The notes below the pieces were generated by a model. That model was not told where the DNA came from. It did no database searches and saw only the letters and a program-made list of their open reading frames with translations. Below are positions 15,250 to 23,562 of a DNA stretch of 39,605 bases, one piece after another. Numbering within the stretch: position 1 is the stretch's first letter; each line of letters starts with the position of its first letter. Origin of the DNA: Clostridiales bacterium (GTDB lineage: Bacteria; Bacillota; Clostridia; Lachnospirales; Lachnospiraceae). The DNA lies in assembly GCA_019423835.1 (NCBI GenBank), contig JAHZAR010000013.1:1-39605 (forward strand). Reading direction: 5' to 3'. Made by a program: the position numbers and the translations under genes.

Positions 15250-15879
15250 TCATCTCTCTTTTCTCCGTTTCCGGTTCATAACCGCACAGAACAGCACAGC
15301 CGCAAGGGTACTGATCCCCGTTGCCAGAAGTGCCGGACCTGTGACTGCCGCCGGGCTGGCTGAACCGTACTGTGCCCGGTAGGCTATCATATTGATGGGG
15401 ATGAGCTGCAGGGAAGAGATATTGATAATCAGAAAGGTACACATCTCATTGCTGGCCGTTCCCCTTAACACCGGATAACAGTCTTTTTCCCGGCGCCCCT
15501 CCCTTCTCTCCTCCTCCAGCCTTTCAAGCTCTCCCATTGCCTTCAGACCGGCCGGTGTCGCCGCCCACCCCAGTCCCAGCATGTTGGCAATCATATTGGC
15601 AGAGATAGACTCCAGAGCAGGATGCCCTTTTGGAATCTTGGGAAACAGGAAGCGCAGAACCGGATACATTTTTCCTGCCAGAGCCTCGATCAGACCGGCT
15701 TTCTGGCCGATTTCCAGGATTCCTGTCCAGAAGGACATGACACCGAGCATGGTGATTCCCAGAGTTACCGCCTCCCCCGCTGATTCCAGCGCTCCATTTG
15801 TGACCTCAGGAAGCCTTCCATGAAAAGCTCCCCACAGAATTCCCACAGCCATCATCACGGCCCACACGTAATTCAGCAA
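15250..15879 (-). CDS. spmA: Spore maturation protein A
   Basis: The 209-residue membrane protein aligns with Bacillus SpmA from the first residue: MLNYVWAVMMAVGILWGAFHG, then KEAVT-type GEAVTLGITMLGVMSFWTGILEI, ANMLGLGWAATPAGLKAM and FLIINISSLQLIPINMIAYR. A charged insert (about residues 119-140) precedes the conserved Asn-Glu-Met. It works with SpmB in spore core dehydration, expressed in the mother cell in Bacillus. The start is TTG (15879-15877). Its ribosome site AGAAGGGTGGGA is the 3' arm of the upstream operon's terminator and the start codon uses the end of the T run. A sigma-E-type promoter inside that hairpin would give a leader free of the occluding arm. Confidence 0.9.
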   Translation of the reverse strand: MLNYVWAVMMAVGILWGAFHGRLPEVTNGALESAGEAVTLGITMLGVMSFWTGILEIGQKAGLIEALAGKMYPVLRFLFPKIPKGHPALESISANMIANMLGLGWAATPAGLKAMGELERLEEERREGRREKDCYPVLRGTASNEMCTFLIINISSLQLIPINMIAYRAQYGSASPAAVTGPALLATGISTLAAVLFCAVMNRKRRKER

Positions 15880-15924
15880 AAAAATCCCACCCTTCTGGCA
15901 AACTGTATGCCAGAAAAGCGGGAT
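15878..15924 (-). terminator. Terminator of the fab operon
   Basis: Minus-strand arms at 15924-15908 and 15900-15884 pair over 17 positions with no mismatch once G-U pairs are allowed. The G-U pairs exist only in the minus-strand RNA, so the hairpin is directional. A run of seven Ts (15884-15878) follows. It lies about 35 bases after the last fab-operon gene. Confidence 0.9.
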
Positions 15925-15930
15925 TTATGC
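15902..15930 (-). promoter_or_regulatory. Candidate sigma-E promoter of spmA nested in the terminator
   Basis: On the minus strand CATACAGT (15909-15902) matches the sigma-E -10 consensus CATACANT at every defined position. Fourteen bases upstream lies GCATAAA (15930-15924), which contains the conserved ATA of the -35. The -10 occupies the loop of the operon terminator, and the start would fall near 15895 in the 3' arm. Confidence 0.55.
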
Positions 15931-15957
15931 TCTCTTTTGTTTCCGCCTCTTCCTGTC

Positions 15958-17058
15958 CTACTCTCCGTAGCAGAGCTCCCTCATCACATCGGGAACTTTC
16001 TCAATCCGCTCAGCCCGGTATGCATTGCTGCCGCAGAACAGCAGCGCGTGATCCTCATCGCCCTGGGCTGCGTTGATCAGAGCCTGAGTAATACAGTATG
16101 GGGTTGTGGCCGGATCGCAGTGCTCCAGACAGCGGAAGCATCTGGTAACCTTCTCCCCCTCTGTCATCATCTTTCTGAGAAATGGATTCATAATGGCTCT
16201 CCCCGGCATTCCCACCGGGCTTTTGGTGATCACGATATCCTCTTCCCTTGCGTTGATGTATGCCTGTTTGTAGACAAGTGGCGCATCACACTCCTCGGTA
16301 GTCACAAACCTGGTCCCCACCTGGACGCCGTCAGCTCCCAGATCCTCGATGCAGTGGCGCACATCCTCATGTGTATAGACGCCTCCGGCCGTTACGACCG
16401 GGATTTCCTTCCCGTACTTCTCAGCGTACTGTCTGACCAGAGAGATGATACCCTTTACCTCCTCCTCGTACTCTGCTTTATGGTAGGTTTTCGATACCTT
16501 CTCTGTGTCCGCCTCCAGCTCTGCCAGCTGCTCTCTGGAAAAGCCCAGGTGACCGCCTGCCAGAGGGCCCTCAATCACCACCAGATCCGGGGCAGTCTTA
16601 TAGTTTCTGTCCCACCTCTTGCAGATAACCTTGGCCGCCTTGACCGTTGACACGATGGGGGCAATTTTTGTAGCGCTTCCTTTCACATATTCAGGCAGAT
16701 CTACCGGAAGACCGGCTCCCGAAACGATCAGATCCGCACCGATTTTCACGGCAGTCTTCACGTACTCAACATAATTCTTGGTGGCAACCATGATATTAAA
16801 GCCGATGATGCCCCCGGGCGCAATTGCTCTGGCCTTTTTCATCTCACTCTCCATGGCCCTCAGATTCGCCTCCTGGGCATTGCGGTAAAAATCCGGCTCC
16901 CGAAAGCCGATCTGTGCCGTTGAGATAAGGCCGATGCCTCCCTCCTTCGCCACAGCTCCTGCCAGGGATGAAAGGCTGATTCCAACCCCCATGCCCCCCT
17001 GAATAACAGGGAGCTTAGCCGTCAGATTCCCTATTTTCAGCGGTTTAAATCTATCCAT
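15958..17058 (-). CDS. FabK/nitronate monooxygenase-like flavin oxidoreductase with C-terminal Cys motif
   Basis: The 366-residue TIM-barrel protein belongs to the 2-nitropropane dioxygenase/FabK superfamily: PVIQGGMGVGIS (residues 17-28), the catalytic-type GGHLG with H170, and the phosphate-binding GGV and GADGVQVGTRF (about 225-251). It is distinct from the true FabK of this operon: longer, with a C-terminal cysteine set C307, C310, C314 and C322 (CFRCLEHC followed by PYC), suggesting a bound metal or iron-sulfur cluster. ATG at 17058 is chosen because AGGAG lies seven bases upstream; longer starts run back into accDA. It is the last operon gene, 31 bases after accDA. A fatty-acid role is implied by context only. 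Confidence 0.82.
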   Translation of the reverse strand: MDRFKPLKIGNLTAKLPVIQGGMGVGISLSSLAGAVAKEGGIGLISTAQIGFREPDFYRNAQEANLRAMESEMKKARAIAPGGIIGFNIMVATKNYVEYVKTAVKIGADLIVSGAGLPVDLPEYVKGSATKIAPIVSTVKAAKVICKRWDRNYKTAPDLVVIEGPLAGGHLGFSREQLAELEADTEKVSKTYHKAEYEEEVKGIISLVRQYAEKYGKEIPVVTAGGVYTHEDVRHCIEDLGADGVQVGTRFVTTEECDAPLVYKQAYINAREEDIVITKSPVGMPGRAIMNPFLRKMMTEGEKVTRCFRCLEHCDPATTPYCITQALINAAQGDEDHALLFCGSNAYRAERIEKVPDVMRELCYGE

Positions 17059-17089
17059 CCTCGTTCTCCTAATATTTATTTCTGGTTCT

Positions 17090-18964
17090 CTAAAACGCGC
17101 GGAATCTGTCATATCTCTGGCTGACTGCCTCCGCCCGCGTCATATCCCTGAAGCGCAGGAAGAACTCCTCCAGCTTCCAGTCCAGCTCACGGCAGATTTC
17201 CTCCTTATTTGCCTTGGTGGCAGGCTCCGGCTCCGGAATAATACACTCAATCAATCCCAGCTCGTAGAGATCCCTGGCCGTCATCTTCATAACCTTGGCC
17301 GCCTCGCTGGCCCTCTTTCCATCCTTCCAGAGAATTGCGGCAAAGCCTTCCGGTGAGAGAACTGAGTAGACGGCATTCTCCATCATCCAGACCTCATTTC
17401 CCACAGCCATGGCAAGAGCGCCGCCGCTTCCCCCCTCGCCTACCACAATGGCAAGTACCGGCACGGTCAGGTTGGAAGCCTCGAACAGGCTTCTGGCGAT
17501 CGCCTCGCCCTGGCCCCTCTCCTCGGCCTCGATTCCCGGGAAAGCTCCCGGAGTATCCACAAAGCAGATAATCGGGCGTCCGAATTTCTCTGCCTGCTTC
17601 ATCAGGCGCAGGGCCTTTCTGTAGCCCTCCGGATTCGGCATACCGAAATTCCTCTTTAAGTTCTCCTTCGTGCTCTTTCCCTTCTCCTGGGCAATCACTG
17701 TCACCGGCATTCCGTGCCAGGTGGCAATTCCGCCGATGATTGCGCCGTCGTCTCCGAAATAGCGGTCTCCGTGAAGCTCGATAAATCCGTCAAACAGCTC
17801 GTCTATATAGTCGCTGGAGATCAGTCTGTCCTCGCTTCTTGAGATTAGCACCGTATCCCATGCGCTCAGCTGGCGGTTTGCGATCTCCTGCAGCTCCTTT
17901 TCCGGTGTGCGCTTAATCACCGCGCTCTTTCTGTCAAAGGATTTCTCTACAGCAGCTATAAGCTCCTCCTCTGACAGTCCCCCGGACTCCCTCTGCAGGA
18001 CTTCTGAGTTGTCCTGGCCCGCACTTCCCCGGGCTTCTCCCGTCTCCTGCTTTCTCCGGCCCTCCCCCTTATAATTCCATTCATTTCTGTTGCTGTGAAT
18101 GCGGAGGATGGAGGAAAGGGTATCCTTCATCTCAGGGCGCTCCACAATCAGATCCACGAAGCCGTGCTCCAGCTGGAACTCTGCTCTCTGGAAGCCCTCC
18201 GGCAGCTTCTGCCGGATGGTCTGCTCAATCACCCGCTGTCCCGCAAACCCGATCAGCGCCTTCGGCTCTGCGATAATAATGTCTCCCAGCATGGCAAAGC
18301 TGGCTGTCACGCCGCCTGTCGTCGGTTCTGTGAGAACACTGATATAGAGGAGACCGGCATCGCTGTGGCGCTTCAGAGCCGCAGAGGTCTTTTCCATCTG
18401 CATCAGAGATACCAGGCCTTCCTGCATTCTGGCTCCTCCTGAGCAGGCGAAGATTATCACTGGAAGCCGGAGAGCCGTAGCCCTCTCCACAGCCCGAGCG
18501 ATCTTCTCTCCCACGTTGTGGCTCATGCTGCTCATGATGAAGCGGGAATCGCAGACAGCGATCACGGTTTTCTGGCCATGGATGGTTCCCCGCCCTGTGA
18601 CAACTGCCTCATTCAGATTCGTCTTTTCCCTGACAGCCTGAATCTTCTTCTCATATCCCGGGAAGTTTAAGGGGTTTACAAACTCCATCTCCCTGTCCCA
18701 CTCCTCGAAGGAACCGCTGTCAATCGTCATCTCGATTCTTCTGTAGGCATGGACGCGGAAGTAGCCGTCACACTTGGGACAGATGTAAAAATTGTTCTTC
18801 ACATCCTCCGTGTAGATAGGCCGGCCGCATTTGTTGCATTTGCGCCAGAGTCCCTGGGGAATATTCGGCTGTCCCTCGTAGACAGCTTCCTCCTTCTCCT
18901 CAGAAGCCTTTTTATATTTCGTATCAATCAAGGTATATGTCTTTTTAAACATATTTTTCAGCAT
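17090..18964 (-). CDS. accDA: Acetyl-CoA carboxylase carboxyltransferase, fused beta and alpha subunits
   Basis: A single 624-residue frame joins both carboxyltransferase subunits, which move the carboxyl group from biotin to acetyl-CoA. The N-terminal half is AccD: a zinc ribbon with C43, C46, C62 and C65, then the oxyanion region CSGGARMQEG and TTGGVTASFAMLGD. A polar linker of about 50 residues (near 285-335) follows. The C-terminal half is AccA, with ELHGDRYFGDDGAIIGG, FVDTPGAFPGI and GEGGSGGALA, lacking part of the usual N-terminal helices. The two subunits are normally separate proteins forming an alpha2beta2 tetramer, so the fusion fixes 1:1 stoichiometry. It lies after accC. Confidence 0.95.
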   Translation of the reverse strand: MLKNMFKKTYTLIDTKYKKASEEKEEAVYEGQPNIPQGLWRKCNKCGRPIYTEDVKNNFYICPKCDGYFRVHAYRRIEMTIDSGSFEEWDREMEFVNPLNFPGYEKKIQAVREKTNLNEAVVTGRGTIHGQKTVIAVCDSRFIMSSMSHNVGEKIARAVERATALRLPVIIFACSGGARMQEGLVSLMQMEKTSAALKRHSDAGLLYISVLTEPTTGGVTASFAMLGDIIIAEPKALIGFAGQRVIEQTIRQKLPEGFQRAEFQLEHGFVDLIVERPEMKDTLSSILRIHSNRNEWNYKGEGRRKQETGEARGSAGQDNSEVLQRESGGLSEEELIAAVEKSFDRKSAVIKRTPEKELQEIANRQLSAWDTVLISRSEDRLISSDYIDELFDGFIELHGDRYFGDDGAIIGGIATWHGMPVTVIAQEKGKSTKENLKRNFGMPNPEGYRKALRLMKQAEKFGRPIICFVDTPGAFPGIEAEERGQGEAIARSLFEASNLTVPVLAIVVGEGGSGGALAMAVGNEVWMMENAVYSVLSPEGFAAILWKDGKRASEAAKVMKMTARDLYELGLIECIIPEPEPATKANKEEICRELDWKLEEFFLRFRDMTRAEAVSQRYDRFRAF

Positions 18965-19056
18965 ATAACACTCTCCCTTTCCCCGGATAATCCCTCTCAG
19001 ACTGCCGATGCCTGACCTGTCCGCCCAGACTGATGCCAGAGGTTTAACACATCACA

Positions 19057-20418
19057 CTATTTGCAGTAGGACGGAAACTCCTTCGGAATGAAATCCGTGT
19101 CGATCTGTCCCTTCTGATAAGCCTCGTTGTTTAAGATTTCATACTGGAAATCAATATTTGTGTCAATTCCCTCGATGACAAGCTCTCCCAGAGCGCTTCT
19201 CATCTTGGCAATGGCAGACTGCCTGTCCCTGTCATAGACAATGAGCTTCAGCAGCATGGAATCATAGTTGGGCGGAACCTGATATCCGGCGTAAATGTGG
19301 GTGTCAATCCTGACTCCACGGCCTCCCGGCAGATGCACCTCTGTAATGGTTCCCGGACAGGGCATAAAGTTCTTCTCCGGATTCTCCGCATTGATCCTGC
19401 ACTCAATGGCGTGACCGCGGATTACCACATCGTCCTGGGTAAAGCCAAGAGGCTCTCCGGCTGCGATCTTAATCTGCTCTTTAATGAGATCCAGATCCGT
19501 CACTGCCTCTGTCACCGGATGCTCCACCTGAATACGGGTGTTCATCTCCATAAAGTAGAACTGTTTGTGCTTGTCTAACAGAAACTCGATAGTTCCCGCA
19601 TTCACATAGCCCACTGCCTTTGCCGCCTTCACCGCTGTCTCTCCCATAGCCTTCCGAAGCTCAGGGGAGATCGCCTCCGACGGGGCCTCCTCAAGCACCT
19701 TCTGATGGCGTCTCTGAATCGAGCAGTCGCGCTCTCCCAGATGCACCACATTTCCATGCTCATCCGCAAGGATCTGGAACTCAATATGCCTTGGCTCTTC
19801 GATATACTTTTCAATGTACATGGTATCGTCGGAAAAGCCCTTGACCGACTCCATCTGCGCCTGATTAAAATTGGCCTCAAAGTCCTCCGCGCTTCTGGAA
19901 ACTCTCATTCCCTTTCCGCCGCCTCCGGAGGATGCCTTGATCATGACAGGAAAGCCGATGGCCTTAGCCATCTTCAGAGCCTCCTCCGGTGTATACACCG
20001 GCTCTTTGCTTCCCGGCACAACGGGGACTCCCGCCTCTATCATGGTCTTTCTGGCCTCCGATTTATTTCCCATCCGGTGAATGATGTCCGCAGACGGGCC
20101 GATAAAACGGATATTGCATTTTTCACAGAGATCTGCGAAGCGGGCATTCTCGGAAAGGAATCCGAAGCCCGGATGAATGGCGTCTGCCTTCATAGCCACT
20201 GTGGCGGAGATGATGCGCTCCATATCCAGATAGCTCTCGCTGGACGGAGCAGGCCCGATACAGACAGCCTCGTCGGCGAGAAGTGTGTGAAGGCTGTCCC
20301 TGTCTGCCTCAGAGTAGACAGCTACTGTCTTGATCCCCATTTCCCGGCAGGCACGGATAATCCTGACCGCGATCTCGCCGCGGTTTGCAATCAAAATCTT
20401 GTTAAACAAAAGCGTCAC
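19057..20418 (-). CDS. accC: Acetyl-CoA carboxylase, biotin carboxylase subunit
   Basis: This ATP-grasp enzyme carboxylates the biotin on AccB using bicarbonate and ATP. The 453 residues show the N-terminal ILIANRGEIAVRIIRAC, the glycine-rich ATP loop KASSGGGGKGMRV (about residues 161-173), ERDCSIQRRHQK, the metal and substrate site MEMNTRIQVEHPVTE (about 291-305) and GHAIECRINAE. The frame begins with GTG right after the fabZ stop. A TTG nine bases further in (20409), giving MFNKILIANRG, has AGGTGA five bases upstream and matches other AccC starts equally well, so the true start may be 20409. Coupled to fabZ. Confidence 0.97.
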   Translation of the reverse strand: MTLLFNKILIANRGEIAVRIIRACREMGIKTVAVYSEADRDSLHTLLADEAVCIGPAPSSESYLDMERIISATVAMKADAIHPGFGFLSENARFADLCEKCNIRFIGPSADIIHRMGNKSEARKTMIEAGVPVVPGSKEPVYTPEEALKMAKAIGFPVMIKASSGGGGKGMRVSRSAEDFEANFNQAQMESVKGFSDDTMYIEKYIEEPRHIEFQILADEHGNVVHLGERDCSIQRRHQKVLEEAPSEAISPELRKAMGETAVKAAKAVGYVNAGTIEFLLDKHKQFYFMEMNTRIQVEHPVTEAVTDLDLIKEQIKIAAGEPLGFTQDDVVIRGHAIECRINAENPEKNFMPCPGTITEVHLPGGRGVRIDTHIYAGYQVPPNYDSMLLKLIVYDRDRQSAIAKMRSALGELVIEGIDTNIDFQYEILNNEAYQKGQIDTDFIPKEFPSYCK

Positions 20419-20841
20419 CTATCCAATCATAAACGTGAGCTCGGCGGAAACTGCCACTTTGCCGTCCACAGATGCTGTCGCACTTCCGATTCCAACCGGC
20501 CCCTTTCTCTTGATAATCTGGCATTCCAGCTTCAGTCTGTCCCCTGGAACTACCTTTTTTCTGAACTTGGCGCTGTTGATTCCTCCAAAGTAGGCAACCT
20601 TTCCCTTGTTTTCCTCCTCGCTCAGAATCGCCACTGCGCCCACCTGTGCCAGAGCCTCCACAATCAGGACTCCCGGCATAACCGGCTCCTGAGGAAAATG
20701 GCCCGCAAAAAACGGTTCATTGTAGGTCACTGACTTGTAGCCTGTGGCTCCCTCACCCGGCCTTACCTCCTCGATGCAGTCGATAAGGAGGAATGGATGC
20801 CTGTGGGGAATAATTTCCTGAATCTCCTTGATTCCTAACAT
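20419..20841 (-). CDS. fabZ: 3-hydroxyacyl-ACP dehydratase FabZ
   Basis: The 140-residue hot-dog-fold enzyme dehydrates 3-hydroxyacyl-ACP to trans-2-enoyl-ACP. The catalytic pair is visible: H48 in FFAGHFPQEPVMPG and E62 in LIVEALAQVGAV. PHRHPFLLID (residues 12-21) is the standard N-terminal signature. Length is typical. It lies between accB and accC, and its TAG directly abuts the accC GTG. Confidence 0.97.
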   Translation of the reverse strand: MLGIKEIQEIIPHRHPFLLIDCIEEVRPGEGATGYKSVTYNEPFFAGHFPQEPVMPGVLIVEALAQVGAVAILSEEENKGKVAYFGGINSAKFRKKVVPGDRLKLECQIIKRKGPVGIGSATASVDGKVAVSAELTFMIG

Positions 20842-20900
20842 ATACGGTACCCCTGTCCTTTTTATTTGCCGTACGCCGTTCTCCGGCCCTCGGCCTCCTG

Positions 20901-21416
20901 CTATTTAATTCTGAACAACGGCTGGCCGTACTCCACAACCTCCTCATTGTTCACAAGGATGGCCTCCACCACGCCGTCGTATTCGCTCTCGATCTCATTC
21001 ATCAGCTTCATGGCTTCAATGATTCCAAGCACCTGGCCCTTTTTCACGGTATCTCCTACCTTTACGAAATTGTCAGCATCCGGTGAAGGCGCTGAGTAGA
21101 AGGTACCCACTAACGGGGACTTCACCACATTGCCGGACGGGATGTCCTCCTTTGCCTCGGCTGCCTGTGCGGAAGCTGAGCCGGCCATAGAAGCCTCCGG
21201 GGCCACGGGAACGCCTGCCACAGCCGCTCCTGCAAAGCCCGGGGCCAGTCCCATAGCGGAAACAGCCGGAGCTGCCACAGGAGGAACAGCCGTCACAATT
21301 TCCCTCTCCTTCTCTCTCTTTAAGGACAGTTTTGTCCCGTTCTCCTCGATCACAAGGCTGGTAAGATTGTTTTTGGAGACAGCCTCAATCAGTGTCACAA
21401 TATCCTTAATATCCAT
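20901..21416 (-). CDS. accB: Biotin carboxyl carrier protein of acetyl-CoA carboxylase
   Basis: The 171-residue protein carries biotin between the carboxylase and carboxyltransferase. The C-terminal biotinyl domain includes EAMKLMNEIE with the biotinylated lysine at K137 and the upstream thumb region VGTFYSAPSPDADNFV. The N-terminal about 35 residues form the conserved helix-strand (IKDIVTLIEAVSKNNLTSLV). Between them is an Ala/Pro-rich linker (about 40-95). AGAGGAGG lies six bases before the ATG. It sits between fabF and fabZ in the operon. Confidence 0.97.
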   Translation of the reverse strand: MDIKDIVTLIEAVSKNNLTSLVIEENGTKLSLKREKEREIVTAVPPVAAPAVSAMGLAPGFAGAAVAGVPVAPEASMAGSASAQAAEAKEDIPSGNVVKSPLVGTFYSAPSPDADNFVKVGDTVKKGQVLGIIEAMKLMNEIESEYDGVVEAILVNNEEVVEYGQPLFRIK

Positions 21417-21434
21417 GTCTGTCCTCCTCTGGCA

Positions 21435-22673
21435 TTAAGCCTCATACTTCTTTACCACAAGGCTTGCGTTGTGTCCGCCGAAGCCCAGGGAATTGGAAAT
21501 GGCATAGTTTACAGTTGTGTGGACTCCCTCGCCCTTTGTGTAGTCCAGATCGCACTCAGGCTCAGATTCAGCAAGCCCTGCCGTCGCATGTACATAGTCC
21601 TCCATAACCGACTTCACGCAGGTGATAAACTCCACTCCGCCGGCAGCCCCCAGCAGATGGCCGACCATGGACTTGGTGGAATTGATTTTTACCTTGTAGG
21701 CGTGATCGCCCAGTGCCAGCTTGATAGCCTTTGTCTCGAAAAGATCGTTGTGATGGGTGCTGGTTCCGTGGGCGTTTACATAGTCGATCTGCTCCGGAGT
21801 GATTCCTGCATCCTTAATCGCGTACTCCATGGCCTTTGCAGCTCCGCTTCCATCCTCTGCCGGAGAAGTGATGTGGTATGCGTCACAGGTTGCGCCGTAG
21901 CCGACGATCTCAGCCAGAATTGTGGCTCCCCTGTTCAATGCATGGTCTAAGGACTCCAGCACTACCACGCCTGCGCCCTCGCCCATTACAAAGCCGTCTC
22001 TGTCCTTGTCAAAGGGACGGGAACAGGTAGCCGGATCCGGGTTGGTAGAGAGGGCTGTCAGTGCCGTAAAGCCTGCCACGCCGATGGGAGTGATGCTTGA
22101 CTCGGTCCCTCCTGCCAGCATGACCTCTGCCTCGCCGCACTGAATGGAGCGGAATGCCTCACCGATGGAGTGGGTTCCCGTAGCACAGGCAGTCACCACG
22201 TTGATGCACTTTCCCTTAAGCCCATACTGGATGGACACATTTCCGGCAGCCATATTGCTGATCATCATAGGCACGAGAAGAGGATTTACACGGTTCGGCC
22301 CCTTCTCGAGGAGCTTTTTGTACTCTCTCTCCACAGACTGCAGGCTTCCGATTCCGGAGCCGATGCTGACTCCCACGCGGAACGGATCCTCCTTCTCCAT
22401 GTCAAGCCCCGACTGGGCAAGGGCCTGTCCCGCCGCAGCTACTGCGAACTGGGAGAACGGCTCCATTCTCCTTGCAGTCTTTGCATCCATGTAATTTTTC
22501 GGATCAAAGTCCTTCACCTGGGCAGCCAGCTTCACCTTGTAATCTGTTGTGTCAAAATATGTGATTTCCCCGAAGCCTCTCTTTTTTTCCTTCAGAGAAT
22601 TCCAGAATGTCTCCACATCATTTCCGACAGGGGTAATTGCGCCCATGCCGGTAATCACTACTCTATTTGCCAT
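21435..22673 (-). CDS. fabF: 3-oxoacyl-ACP synthase II FabF
   Basis: The 412-residue elongating ketosynthase condenses malonyl-ACP with acyl-ACP. The Cys-His-His triad is intact: C163 in VTACATGTHSIG, H302 in NAHGTSTHHND and H339 in SMVGHLLGAAGG. VITGMGAITPVG is the usual N-terminal strand. AGGAGGG stands before the ATG. It lies 51 bases after fabG and 18 before accB. Confidence 0.98.
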   Translation of the reverse strand: MANRVVITGMGAITPVGNDVETFWNSLKEKKRGFGEITYFDTTDYKVKLAAQVKDFDPKNYMDAKTARRMEPFSQFAVAAAGQALAQSGLDMEKEDPFRVGVSIGSGIGSLQSVEREYKKLLEKGPNRVNPLLVPMMISNMAAGNVSIQYGLKGKCINVVTACATGTHSIGEAFRSIQCGEAEVMLAGGTESSITPIGVAGFTALTALSTNPDPATCSRPFDKDRDGFVMGEGAGVVVLESLDHALNRGATILAEIVGYGATCDAYHITSPAEDGSGAAKAMEYAIKDAGITPEQIDYVNAHGTSTHHNDLFETKAIKLALGDHAYKVKINSTKSMVGHLLGAAGGVEFITCVKSVMEDYVHATAGLAESEPECDLDYTKGEGVHTTVNYAISNSLGFGGHNASLVVKKYEA

Positions 22674-22724
22674 ATATTCCCTCCTGTAAACTCAGAACTT
22701 CTGCCTTTTTCCCGGCGTCACGGC

Positions 22725-23468
22725 CTACATGGCCATTCCGCCGTCCACACCTATGATCTGCCCTGTAATGTAGCCTGCCAGATCGGAAGCCAGGAAGGCG
22801 GCAAGATTCGCTACATCCTCTGTCTTTCCAAACTTCTTCATTGGAATCTGCTCTCCCATGGACTTTTTCACATCCTCTGGAAGCACGGCTGTCATCTCTG
22901 TGTCAATGAATCCCGGTGCGATTGCATTTACTGTGATGCCGCGGCTTCCAAGCTCTCTGGCTACGGACTTCGTGAGCCCGATCACGCCTGCCTTGGATGC
23001 ACAGTAATTCGCCTGTCCCGCATTTCCCATCACGCCTGATACGGAGGAAATATTGATGATGCGGCCTCCCTTCTGCTTCAGCATCTGCCTGGACACATGC
23101 TTGATGCAGTTAAAGGTTCCCTTTAAATTGGTGTCTAAAACAGCATCGTACTCCTCCTCACTCATCTTCATGAGCAGGTTATCCTTTGTAATGCCGGCAT
23201 TGTTCACCAGAATGTCGATTCTCTTATATCTGGCGATGAGATCCTTCATCATCTCTTCAGTCTTTGCGTAGTCGGAGACGCTGCACTGCACAGCCTCAGC
23301 GGTGCCGCCTGCCTCCGCGATCTCCTTCACCACTTCCTCCGCCTTTGCGGCAGAGCCATTGTAGTTTACGATAACAGCAGCTCCTTCCCTGGCCAGTGTC
23401 AGGGCGATCTGGCGGCCAATTCCGCGGCTCGCTCCGGTTACCAGTGCAATTTTGCCTTCCAATAACAT
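22725..23468 (-). CDS. fabG: 3-oxoacyl-ACP reductase FabG
   Basis: The 247-residue short-chain dehydrogenase reduces 3-oxoacyl-ACP with NADPH. The cofactor loop TGASRGIG is at residues 11-18, NNAG at 89-92, and the catalytic residues are S142, Y155 and K159 (YCASK). The C-terminus is typical (ITGQIIGVDGGMAM). Position between fabD and fabF separates it from the many other SDR enzymes and supports the fatty-acid role. A hairpin lies in the 94-base gap between fabD and this gene. Confidence 0.97.
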   Translation of the reverse strand: MLLEGKIALVTGASRGIGRQIALTLAREGAAVIVNYNGSAAKAEEVVKEIAEAGGTAEAVQCSVSDYAKTEEMMKDLIARYKRIDILVNNAGITKDNLLMKMSEEEYDAVLDTNLKGTFNCIKHVSRQMLKQKGGRIINISSVSGVMGNAGQANYCASKAGVIGLTKSVARELGSRGITVNAIAPGFIDTEMTAVLPEDVKKSMGEQIPMKKFGKTEDVANLAAFLASDLAGYITGQIIGVDGGMAM

Positions 23469-23520
23469 ATTTTTACAACCTTTCCTCGGAATTGCTTCCG
23501 GTATGCCTGAGAGTACAGAG

Positions 23521-23546
23521 AGCCGGCCGTGCCTCCCTGGCCGGCT
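23521..23546 (-). other. Hairpin between fabD and fabG
   Basis: Perfect 8-base arms AGCCGGCC (23521-23528) and GGCCGGCT (23539-23546) with a 10-base loop. No T run follows on the minus strand, so it is not a standard terminator. It could stabilise or mark a processing point on the mRNA. Confidence 0.5.
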
Positions 23547-23562
23547 TTCCTTTCAGAAGCCT

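Noticed and set aside
19705..20733. Long plus-strand frame of 342 codons antisense to accC and fabZ
   Set aside because: Shadow of well-identified genes; His/Ser/Leu-rich composition typical of antisense reading. The frames at 22170-23039, 15820-16650 and 24896-25552 were rejected for the same reason.
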